Of a DNA stretch of 9,104 bases, positions 1 to 5,785 are shown one piece after another. A model generated the notes under the pieces. The model was not told the DNA's origin. It did not search any database and saw nothing but the letters and a program-made list of their open reading frames with translations. Location of the stretch: NCBI GenBank assembly GCA_002389995.1, contig DGRR01000008.1:1-9104 (forward strand), in the 5' to 3' direction. The stretch's first letter is position 1. Each line of letters starts with the position of its first letter. Position numbers and translations under genes: made by a program. The stretch comes from Ruminococcus sp. UBA4383. Lineage in GTDB: Bacteria > Bacillota > Clostridia > Oscillospirales > Ruminococcaceae.

Positions 1-1
1 G

Positions 2-193
2 CCCGAACCGAAGGACTATTTTCAGATTTTTGAACTCAGTGATTTGGGAAGTATGCAGCATATTGTGCATAAATCCGAACAGCCCGAATACAAGATGAAC
101 TACTTTATCCCCACATCAAAAGCCCTGACCGCAAAGGTCTACATCATCGACAGCGAGGAATACAGCACAATGTTGCTTGCAGAAGAATATTAA
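2..193 (+). CDS. C-terminal end of an unidentified mobile-element accessory protein (partial, 5' truncated by window)
   Basis: An open frame runs from the window edge to a TAA at 191-193 and gives the last 63 residues of a protein, beginning PEPKDYFQIFELSDLG and ending YSTMLLAEEY. A strong terminator follows 13 nt later, which supports this as a real gene end. The start lies outside the window. The DYFQIFELSD stretch faintly recalls the YodL/LPD-type accessory proteins of clostridial integrative elements, but this is a loose memory-based resemblance, not a domain call. No catalytic motif or membrane segment is visible in the tail. Function unknown. Confidence 0.6.
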   Translation, partial: PEPKDYFQIFELSDLGSMQHIVHKSEQPEYKMNYFIPTSKALTAKVYIIDSEEYSTMLLAEEY

Positions 194-206
194 CCAACGA
201 CAAAAC

Positions 207-240
207 GCCCTCCCGATTCATTTCGGGAGGGCAATTTTTA
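207..240 (+). terminator. Rho-independent terminator after the partial upstream gene
   Basis: A perfect 10-bp GC-rich stem pairs 207-216 (GCCCTCCCGA) with 223-232 (TCGGGAGGGC) around a 6-nt loop, followed by the T-rich run AATTTTTATTTAT. It ends only 14 nt before the ribosome binding site of the next gene. That leaves no room for a normal promoter between them, so the downstream pair probably relies on read-through or on a promoter inside the upstream gene. Confidence 0.9.
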
Positions 241-245
241 TTTAT

Positions 246-250
246 GGAGG
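246..250 (+). promoter_or_regulatory. Ribosome binding site that fixes the amidoligase start
   Basis: GGAGG sits 8 nt before the ATG at 259. The in-frame ATG at 244 overlaps this Shine-Dalgarno sequence and has none of its own, so 259 is preferred. Confidence 0.85.
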
Positions 251-258
251 AAATCAAA

Positions 259-1359
259 ATGGAAGAAAACAAAATCTACTGTTCACACTGCGGAGAGCTT
301 ATCGGAACAGACGACTATGACTTAATCGGTGACGAACCTATCTGTTCTGACTGTGTTAATAATTTTACCACAACCTGCGATTACTGCGGAGAAATTATCT
401 GGGACTGTGACAGTTTCGGTGACGAATACACGCATCTCTGTTCGCACTGTTACGACAATTATTACACACGCTGCTGCAACTGTGATGTACTTCTTTACGA
501 AGATGATGCTTACAATCTTGACGGATATGATTACTGCCATGACTGCTACGAAGAAGAACGTGACAAATGCAGTCATATTCACGAATACGGCTATAAACCC
601 GAACCGAAATTCTACGGAAAATATGACCGTTACTTTGGTGTTGAACTTGAAATCGACGGTGCAGGAAAAGATGATGACAGTGCAGAGGAAATTCTTGATA
701 TTGCGAACAATTCAGATGAATGTCTGTATATAAAATCAGACGGTTCACTGGACGATGGCATGGAACTTGTCTCGCACCCTATGTCATTAGATTACCATAA
801 ATCTTATTGCTGGGAGGACATTATGAGAAAGGCTGTGCATTTAGGATACCGTTCGCATAACACTTCAACCTGCGGACTTCACGTTCATGTAAACCGTGAT
901 TGTCTTGGCAATAATCGTGAGGAAGAGGACGATGTTATCAGCAGAATCCTGTTCTTTGTCGAAAAGAATTGGAATGAGCTTTTGAAGTTTTCACGCAGGA
1001 GCGAGTATGCTATGAATCGTTGGGCTGCCCGCTATGGATTTGAGAAAACAGGCAGGGAAATCCTCGACAAGGCAAAGAAAGGCAACAACGGTCGTTATGC
1101 TGCTGTCAATCTTATGAATTACTCAACGATTGAATTTCGTCTTTTCAGAGGCACGCTCAAATATAATACATTCATCGCAACTCTTGAACTGGTGAATCTC
1201 ATTGTTGAAATGGCGATTTACAGCAGTGAGGACGAGCTGCAAAAGCTGTCATGGAGCGAGTTTGTGGGCAAAATTACCGAACCCGAACTCATTACCTACC
1301 TTAAAGAGAGAAATCTCTACATAAACGAAAAAATCACTGTCGAACAGGAGGAAGTTTAA
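259..1359 (+). CDS. Amidoligase family protein (COOH-NH2 ligase fold) with N-terminal triple zinc-ribbon array
   Basis: The 366-residue product has two parts. Residues 8-108 hold three CxxC...CxxC units (C8/C11/C29/C32, C40/C43/C61/C64, C72/C75/C93/C96) plus a partial fourth (C104, H106, H108), probably zinc-binding and used for target recognition. Residues about 120-340 match the amidoligase family of the gamma-glutamylcysteine/glutamine-synthetase-like ligase fold. Visible motifs are GVELEI (E129, E131), KSDGSLDDGMELVSHP (D161, E169), CGLHVHV (H208, H210) and GRYAAVN...IEFRLFRG (R279, R294, R297). These supply the expected acidic and histidine metal/ATP ligands. Such enzymes join an amine or ammonia to a carboxylate using ATP. 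The glutaminase-type partner encoded 2 nt downstream suggests ammonia is the nitrogen donor. The substrate is unknown. No signal peptide is seen, so the protein is likely cytoplasmic. The family call is confident; the role is inference. Confidence 0.85.
   Translation: MEENKIYCSHCGELIGTDDYDLIGDEPICSDCVNNFTTTCDYCGEIIWDCDSFGDEYTHLCSHCYDNYYTRCCNCDVLLYEDDAYNLDGYDYCHDCYEEERDKCSHIHEYGYKPEPKFYGKYDRYFGVELEIDGAGKDDDSAEEILDIANNSDECLYIKSDGSLDDGMELVSHPMSLDYHKSYCWEDIMRKAVHLGYRSHNTSTCGLHVHVNRDCLGNNREEEDDVISRILFFVEKNWNELLKFSRRSEYAMNRWAARYGFEKTGREILDKAKKGNNGRYAAVNLMNYSTIEFRLFRGTLKYNTFIATLELVNLIVEMAIYSSEDELQKLSWSEFVGKITEPELITYLKERNLYINEKITVEQEEV
280..567 (+). repeat. Three tandem 96-nt coding repeats (zinc-ribbon units)
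   Basis: Units at 280-375, 376-471 and 472-567 encode C-x2-C-x17-C-x2-C followed by a 7-residue linker, in exact 32-residue register. DNA similarity is still visible between units 1 and 2, for example TGCGGAGA, TCGGTGACGAA and TCTGTTC. A decayed fourth unit starts on register at C104. This suggests growth of the array by tandem duplication. Confidence 0.8.
1346..1351 (+). promoter_or_regulatory. Ribosome binding site of the glutamine amidotransferase, inside the end of the amidoligase gene
   Basis: A full AGGAGG lies 10 nt before the ATG at 1362 and overlaps the last codons of the upstream gene. This is consistent with co-transcription and translational coupling. Confidence 0.85.
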
Positions 1360-1361
1360 TT

Positions 1362-2333
1362 ATGTGTGCATTATACGGTTGGTTAAAATATAAAACAGTC
1401 GTGCCTCACAAGGTACTCAAAAAGCTCACGCAGGCTCTCGCAAACGCAGCCGAGGAGCGAGGTACAGACGCAGCAGGAATCAGCTACGTTCTTGACGGAC
1501 AGGTGAAAATTTTCAAGCGTCCTAAGCCTGCCCACAGAATAAAATTCAACGTACCTGAGAATACTATCGCAGTCATGGGACACACCAGAATGGCTACTCA
1601 GGGAAACAAGAAATTCAACCCGAACAATCACCCTTTTTATGGTCATGCTGACAAAAATTTTGCCTTTGCCCACAATGGAGTGCTTTACAATGACGAGAAA
1701 CTCCGCAGAGAAAAAAATCTTCCCGACACTCAGATTGAGACCGACAGCTACGTTGCAGTTCAGCTCATAGAAAAACAGAAAAGGCTTGATTTCGACACTT
1801 TGGCATACATGGCTGAAACAGTTCGTGGAAATTTCACATTCACTGTTCTCGACGAGAGCAATTCACTCTACATCATAAAGGGCAACAATCCCATGTATCT
1901 GATACACTTTGAATCGCTCGGACTTTACGTCTATGCATCGACAGAAAGCATAATGAAAAACGCTCTTAAAAAGATAGGCTGGCAGGTTTTCCCATATGAA
2001 AGAATCAAGGCAGTCGAGGGAGATATTATAAAAATCGACCGAAAGGGATTTCTTTCACGCTCAGAATTTGAGATGCATAATTTTACAAAATTCGCAAGCT
2101 GGTGTTACGAAGATGACGAAGAATACTATTACACCATGCACGAAGAATTTCTGCTTGAATGTTGCAATTGTTATGGTGTTGACCCTGATGATGTTGCCCT
2201 GCTCCTTGATTATGGCTATACCTGCGACGAGATAGAGGATATGATTATGGATAATGCTCTGTTTAACGAAATTGTGCAATCAGTCAAGGGCGAAGAGGAT
2301 TACAGTGACTTAATAGCACAAAATTATTTATAA
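1362..2333 (+). CDS. Stand-alone class II (Ntn-type) glutamine amidotransferase
   Basis: The 323-residue protein begins Met-Cys, so methionine removal exposes Cys2 as the N-terminal nucleophile of the class II amidotransferases (GlmS/PurF/AsnB type). The other family marks are in order and spacing: GHTRMATQG with R76 (glutamine carboxylate), HNG at 104-106 (oxyanion hole N105/G106) and ETDSY at 126-130 (D128, glutamine amino group). No synthase domain follows. Instead the last ~90 residues form an acidic tail with cysteines (C248, CCNC 267-270, C288) and a predicted helical stretch (DPDDVALLLDYGYTCDEIED) that I do not recognise. The gene begins 2 nt after the amidoligase stop, so the pair very likely acts together: glutamine hydrolysis here feeds ammonia to the ligase. 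The catalytic call is strong; the partnership is inferred from gene order and from reported amidoligase/GAT-II associations. Confidence 0.87.
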   Translation: MCALYGWLKYKTVVPHKVLKKLTQALANAAEERGTDAAGISYVLDGQVKIFKRPKPAHRIKFNVPENTIAVMGHTRMATQGNKKFNPNNHPFYGHADKNFAFAHNGVLYNDEKLRREKNLPDTQIETDSYVAVQLIEKQKRLDFDTLAYMAETVRGNFTFTVLDESNSLYIIKGNNPMYLIHFESLGLYVYASTESIMKNALKKIGWQVFPYERIKAVEGDIIKIDRKGFLSRSEFEMHNFTKFASWCYEDDEEYYYTMHEEFLLECCNCYGVDPDDVALLLDYGYTCDEIEDMIMDNALFNEIVQSVKGEEDYSDLIAQNYL

Positions 2334-2346
2334 TTTATTACATTAA

Positions 2347-2394
2347 AATATCCGTTCCCAAACGACCATAATATATCATATGGGAGCGGATATT
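2347..2394. terminator. Bidirectional hairpin between convergent genes
   Basis: A 14-bp stem pairs 2347-2360 (AATATCCGTTCCCA) with 2381-2394 (TGGGAGCGGATATT), with one G-T wobble and a 20-nt AT-rich loop. It lies between the amidotransferase stop (2333) and the stop of the minus-strand gene (2400), and T-rich sequence follows on the plus side. The position fits a shared terminator for both converging transcripts. Confidence 0.75.
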
Positions 2395-2399
2395 ACTCT

Positions 2400-3779
2400 T
2401 TATTTTAAGATTTTGTTGTCAGCTTCTTTTTTAGTTAAATCTGAAAGAGCCAACTCAATTCCTTTGTTAAAATATTCAGTCATTTTAACATTTCTTCCTT
2501 TTTTTAAATTTTCCTTATATAAATTCATATCCGAGTCATAACGCATTTTAAGGTCTGATATTTTTTTCTCAATTATTTCATCTTGTTCATTTAAAAAATC
2601 ATATTTATACTTATGCGGTAAATCATCAGAATCCAATGCATCATAAAAACCATTAAGAATATCTTCTATCTCTCTTCTGATACCGCACCATTCGGCAAGG
2701 CAAATTATTACTTTAATCCCTTCATTGTGCCTCTTAAACTTTTCGGATATGGGTTTTTCTTCAAACAAGCAATCATAATCAATTTCCATAAGGTCAAAAA
2801 TTATATCAGAAAGTTCTTTAAACAATGAACTTGAATTATAAAAAACACCTCTTTGCTCGTTATATTGACAAAACTGATTTTTTACCATTATATTATCTTC
2901 GTATAGTTCTTCAAGTTTATTTTTCAAATTAATTACTTTTTCTTCACTCAATGTTCTCCCATTAATAGCACTATTGAATAAATTTATAAATTCTCCGTTT
3001 TTCAATATATCCTTCTCATCTATAAAATCACTTATTGGCTTTCTTTTGCCATTTTCATCATGTGTTTCTGACAAGATATGGTCAATAGCCTTTGAATAGC
3101 AATCATAAGCTCTCATGTAAATATTATTGAATTTATTTGAAACTAAAATATCTTCTTCCTTTTCTCCACAAACAATACGTTCAGTACAAGTTTTTATTTT
3201 CAGCCTCATCTCTTCAATTTGCATTTCAGACACATAACTGTAATTTTCATATACAGCCTGAATAAAATATACAAACTGATTTTCAAGCATTATTATGTCA
3301 TCATATTTATCGAATGATGAAATAACACCTTCATCATGCAGATATTGAGAAAATACAAACTTTTCTATTACAGAAAAATTTTTCATATGCTGCAAAATAC
3401 AATTTGTAAAGTTAATAACTTCTGATATATCAACATTATTTATGTTATCATTACTAACTTGTTGCGGATGTTTAGAGCCGTTATATTGATACATATCATC
3501 ATCACGTCTGGAGATAAGGTCAAAAGTTTTAAATTGCCTTTTTAATGATACAAACGATGCAAATAAGTTGCTTACTTCAAAAGGTATCATAATTTTAGAG
3601 TTAGTACCTTTTGTAACATTTACATTTTGCTTGAAGTCATAGTTTTTGCTAAGATTTATATTTAAAGACCGTATTGCTCTTTCAATATCACCATACAAAA
3701 CTTTCTCTTTTTTATTTTCATCATTAGTTAACTGCCTGATTTTTTCGGTAAATTCTTTTCCTGATAAATCTAATTTCAT
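2400..3779 (-). CDS. Hypothetical AT-rich cargo protein, 459 residues
   Basis: I do not recognise this family. The protein is hydrophilic and rich in Lys, Asn, Asp, Ile and Glu, predicted mostly alpha-helical, with no signal peptide and no clear membrane segment. The first ~85 residues (KVLYGDIERAIRSLNINL, then KGTNSKIMIPFEVSNLF) could form a small winged-helix-like domain, which is a weak guess. The C-terminal ~60 residues are highly charged and could form a long helix or coiled coil. No nuclease, ATPase or protease motif is evident. The start at 3779 is chosen over the in-frame ATG at 3785 because GAGG (3787-3790) is 7 nt from the former and only 1 nt from the latter. The gene is visibly more AT-rich than its neighbours and is the only minus-strand gene, which suggests separately acquired cargo. 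A defence or regulatory role is possible but unproven. Confidence 0.7.
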   Translation of the reverse strand: MKLDLSGKEFTEKIRQLTNDENKKEKVLYGDIERAIRSLNINLSKNYDFKQNVNVTKGTNSKIMIPFEVSNLFASFVSLKRQFKTFDLISRRDDDMYQYNGSKHPQQVSNDNINNVDISEVINFTNCILQHMKNFSVIEKFVFSQYLHDEGVISSFDKYDDIIMLENQFVYFIQAVYENYSYVSEMQIEEMRLKIKTCTERIVCGEKEEDILVSNKFNNIYMRAYDCYSKAIDHILSETHDENGKRKPISDFIDEKDILKNGEFINLFNSAINGRTLSEEKVINLKNKLEELYEDNIMVKNQFCQYNEQRGVFYNSSSLFKELSDIIFDLMEIDYDCLFEEKPISEKFKRHNEGIKVIICLAEWCGIRREIEDILNGFYDALDSDDLPHKYKYDFLNEQDEIIEKKISDLKMRYDSDMNLYKENLKKGRNVKMTEYFNKGIELALSDLTKKEADNKILK

Positions 3780-3786
3780 AAACATA

Positions 3787-3790
3787 CCTC
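3787..3790 (-). promoter_or_regulatory. Ribosome binding site deciding the start of the minus-strand cargo gene
   Basis: Read on the minus strand, GAGG is followed by T and then ATG at 3785, too close to serve it. It lies 7 nt from the ATG at 3779, which is therefore the likely start. Confidence 0.65.
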
Positions 3791-3809
3791 GTAATTTATT
3801 TTAATCAAC

Positions 3810-3838
3810 TTGAAAAATGTAGATTTTCAAAAATTTTT
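3810..3838. repeat. AT-rich inverted repeat and palindrome in the divergent region
   Basis: TTGAAAA (3810-3816) and TTTTCAA (3824-3830) form a 7-bp inverted repeat around 7 nt, immediately followed by the 10-bp palindrome AAAAATTTTT (3829-3838). The site lies between the minus-strand start and the plus-strand promoter. It could be an operator for either gene or part of a replication-origin-like AT-rich segment; which one cannot be told. Confidence 0.4.
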
Positions 3839-3860
3839 CCAACAGATAAAATTAATTATA

Positions 3861-3889
3861 TTGACTAATTTGTTTTTTTCTGCTACACT
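3861..3889 (+). promoter_or_regulatory. Sigma-A-type promoter for the helicase-mobC-relaxase operon
   Basis: TTGACT (3861-3866) is separated by exactly 17 nt from TACACT (3884-3889), and TGC directly before the -10 makes an extended -10 (TGCTACACT). The predicted transcription start is about 3896, which leaves a leader of roughly 130 nt before the helicase start. The spacer carries a run of seven T residues. Confidence 0.7.
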
Positions 3890-3895
3890 ATAATC

Positions 3896-3998
3896 ACACC
3901 AAGAAAAGGTGTAAACACACAGTCTTGCAAGGCACAACAAACTCCTGTGCATTATCGACGGGTAAAGCACAAGAAAGGTGCTATACCTATTATAGCAT
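3896..3998 (+). promoter_or_regulatory. Structured leader / candidate oriT with overlapping inverted repeats
   Basis: Four small hairpins are visible: ACACC/GGTGT (3896-3900 with 3908-3912), GCACA/TGTGC (3932-3936 with 3946-3950), AGCAC/GTGCT (3966-3970 with 3978-3982) and TGCTATA/TATAGCA (3979-3985 with 3991-3997). The last two share bases and are mutually exclusive. The first and third enclose almost identical AAGAAA loops. CTTGCAAG (3924-3931) is a perfect palindrome. TCCTGT at 3943-3948 resembles the core of the MOBP nick consensus (YATCCTG/Y). The region may be a regulatory leader, a transfer origin, or both; these roles are inferred. Confidence 0.45.
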
Positions 3999-4012
3999 AA
4001 TTTTCCAATGAA

Positions 4013-4018
4013 AGGAAG
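4013..4018 (+). promoter_or_regulatory. Ribosome binding site placing the helicase start at 4029
   Basis: AGGAAG lies 10 nt before ATG 4029. The in-frame ATG at 4008 precedes this site and has no Shine-Dalgarno sequence of its own. Confidence 0.65.
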
Positions 4019-4028
4019 TAAATTTTTT

Positions 4029-5438
4029 ATGAATTTTAAAAAAGTTTCGGAGATACTGAAATCAATCGAAAAGGTATCTGTAAATGGCATAAAAGACGTT
4101 ACAACTCATATTGTACGCCACATTGTAACTATCGGCATACTTCTTGTATGCAATGAGACATTCTATCTCCGCATCAGGAATATGCTCATTCCCATGAGTG
4201 ACAGGGAGACATATGCCGTTGTTCGCTCTCTGATAGATTATGAAGACAGGGCAAAGATAGGTACTTATGTCATCAAAGAAGCAGCGGAAAGAATCAGGGA
4301 TATGTCTGAAACACAAACCGACATCGAAGATATAATGAGCAGGAACAAGTACAAGATACTGCTTGAAAACGGTGTGTTTGATGTTGAAAAAGGGAAATTC
4401 ATCAAATCCCCCAACAAAAACGACCTGTTTCTTTACAGGATTAATTTTAGTTACATACCTGACAGCAAACTTGACAAAGCTCCTGCTTTTGTGGAATTTG
4501 TCAAAACAAGTCTCGGTGAAGAAAATCTTGACTGTCTGCTTGAATGGCTGGGATATAGCTGTACAACGCTTACTGCCGCCCGTAAAGCGATGTTCTTTAT
4601 TGGTGCTGAAAAGTGCGGCAAATCAGTACTTCTTGACGTAATGGAGGACGCTTTCGGCAGTGAAAATACGTCTTCTGTACCGTTCTCAAAAATCGGCACA
4701 GAGCAGTCAAGGATAAAATACAGAAGTAAAATAGCCAATCTTTCAAGAGAAACCTCTGCCGAGGCGATGAAGAATGACGATGCCTTCAAGAGTCTTGTGT
4801 CGGGAGATAAGATTACAGGAAGATACCTTTACGAAAACTCAAAGGAATTTGTACCGTTTGCCAAATTTACCACCGCTTCCAATTTTTTCCCGAAATTCAG
4901 GAACATGGACACCGCAACGCTTGACAGGATAATACCGATATATTTCATAGACAGGATAGAGAGCGAAGTACCAACCGACTACAATCTCAAAGAAAAGCTG
5001 ATTGCCGAAAAGGATATCATCTTCTCAATGGCACTTGACAGGACAGCAGGATTGATAAAATCAGGCTATCAGTTCAGTATGTCGGAGAGGTCAGGAGAAA
5101 TTCTTCACAATAAGCGTACCGAGCTTATGAACGTCAGTGAATTTATAAGGGAAAAGTTTGAAACTGACCCCGAAAGCGTAATATCTTCCGTTTCACTTTA
5201 TCAGGTTTACAATGAATGGTGCAACGTCAATGCTGTCATTCCTGAGGGCAGAAACACTTTTTACAGCAAGGTAACTGATTACAGCAATAAAATAAAGCGT
5301 GGCAAATTCACAATAGGGAACCGCCTTCTCAACGGCTTTAAAGGTCTGAAAGAGAAATGTAATTACAAAGAAAAAATATATGGACATTCGTATCAGGATT
5401 CGCAGCCGTCCACACTGAAAGGGGGTGAGGAAAAATGA
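4029..5438 (+). CDS. SF3 replication helicase, phage/plasmid P4 (D5-type) primase-helicase C-terminal family
   Basis: The protein is 469 residues. Residues ~105-190 match the D5_N region that precedes P4-type helicases (GVFDVEKGKF... ending in LEWLGYSCTTLTAARKAMFF). They lead into a Walker A motif GAEKCGKS (192-199, K198/S199), a Walker B-like strand IANLSRE (235-241) and the superfamily 3 motif C KFTTASN (279-285, N285) followed by FPKFRNMDTATLDRIIPI with R300. The arrangement is that of hexameric origin-unwinding helicases of satellite phages and integrative elements. The N-terminus is short (~100 residues) and lacks a primase (Prim-Pol or Toprim) domain, so a host primase is presumably used. 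It probably drives autonomous replication of the excised circle or replication of the transferred strand. The gene ends in an ATGA overlap with the next gene and begins the mobilization operon. Confidence 0.85.
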   Translation: MNFKKVSEILKSIEKVSVNGIKDVTTHIVRHIVTIGILLVCNETFYLRIRNMLIPMSDRETYAVVRSLIDYEDRAKIGTYVIKEAAERIRDMSETQTDIEDIMSRNKYKILLENGVFDVEKGKFIKSPNKNDLFLYRINFSYIPDSKLDKAPAFVEFVKTSLGEENLDCLLEWLGYSCTTLTAARKAMFFIGAEKCGKSVLLDVMEDAFGSENTSSVPFSKIGTEQSRIKYRSKIANLSRETSAEAMKNDDAFKSLVSGDKITGRYLYENSKEFVPFAKFTTASNFFPKFRNMDTATLDRIIPIYFIDRIESEVPTDYNLKEKLIAEKDIIFSMALDRTAGLIKSGYQFSMSERSGEILHNKRTELMNVSEFIREKFETDPESVISSVSLYQVYNEWCNVNAVIPEGRNTFYSKVTDYSNKIKRGKFTIGNRLLNGFKGLKEKCNYKEKIYGHSYQDSQPSTLKGGEEK

Positions 5439-5764
5439 GTGAAAGCCGTGACAAAACAATCAATCTCCGTGTCAGCGAAATCGAAAAATCAGAAATCGAA
5501 AAACGTGCAAAATCCGTTGGAACAGATGTGAGTACACTCATAAGAAATGCCGTACTTTCGGACAAAAAACTTGTGTTATTACATGATGGCACAGAAATCG
5601 CCAAAGGCGTATGCAGCCTTGTCAGGGAAATACACACAGCCGAAAAAAACGGCAGTATCGACAAGAAATACTGCACCACAATTCTTTCAAGCCTCGAAGA
5701 GCTTGTAAGTATGTTCAATCAGCTTTCGGACAAGCTGTCCGACATGAGTGATGACGATGAATAA
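5435..5764 (+). CDS. MobC-like relaxosome accessory protein (ribbon-helix-helix)
   Basis: This 109-residue protein starts within the helicase stop (ATGA, 5435-5438) behind a strong purine-rich site (GGGGGTGAGG, 5421-5430), so it is translationally coupled. Residues ~8-42 (TINLRVSEIEKSEIEKRAKSVGTDVSTLIRNAVL) have the pattern of a ribbon-helix-helix domain: one DNA-contacting strand, then two helices with the turn at VGTD. The C-terminal part is helical (EELVSMFNQLSDKLSD) and acidic. Position directly before a relaxase gene is typical of MobC-type proteins, which bind oriT, help the relaxase nick, and often repress their own operon. The MobC role is inferred from fold and position; the RHH assignment is fairly sure. 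Confidence 0.75.
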   Translation: MSESRDKTINLRVSEIEKSEIEKRAKSVGTDVSTLIRNAVLSDKKLVLLHDGTEIAKGVCSLVREIHTAEKNGSIDKKYCTTILSSLEELVSMFNQLSDKLSDMSDDDE

Positions 5765-5774
5765 CCGCAGAAAG

Positions 5775-5779
5775 AAGGG
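5775..5779 (+). promoter_or_regulatory. Ribosome binding site supporting a TTG start for the relaxase
   Basis: AAGGG ends 6 nt before TTG at 5786. No ATG in this frame is suitably placed, so a non-ATG start is the best reading. Confidence 0.65.
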
Positions 5780-5785
5780 AAAAGT

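Noticed and set aside
244..258. ATG at 244 as start of the amidoligase
   Set aside because: It overlaps the GGAGG that serves ATG 259 and has no ribosome binding site of its own.
322..748. Open frames on both strands under the amidoligase gene
   Set aside because: They are shadows of the zinc-array coding region, with low-complexity content and no ribosome binding sites. The strong motifs are all in the main frame.
2334..3860. Left attachment site of the element matching the right flank
   Set aside because: By eye, no shared string long enough to be an att core was found between 2334-2400 or 3786-3860 and 8880-9104. TTTCCA motifs at about 3836 and 4003 are too common in AT-rich DNA to count.
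3889..3894. TATAAT as the -10 box of the helicase promoter
   Set aside because: It is 22 nt from TTGACT, too far. The extended TGCTACACT at 17 nt spacing fits better.
4008..4028. ATG at 4008 as the helicase start
   Set aside because: There is no Shine-Dalgarno sequence ahead of it. AGGAAG at 4013-4018 serves ATG 4029.
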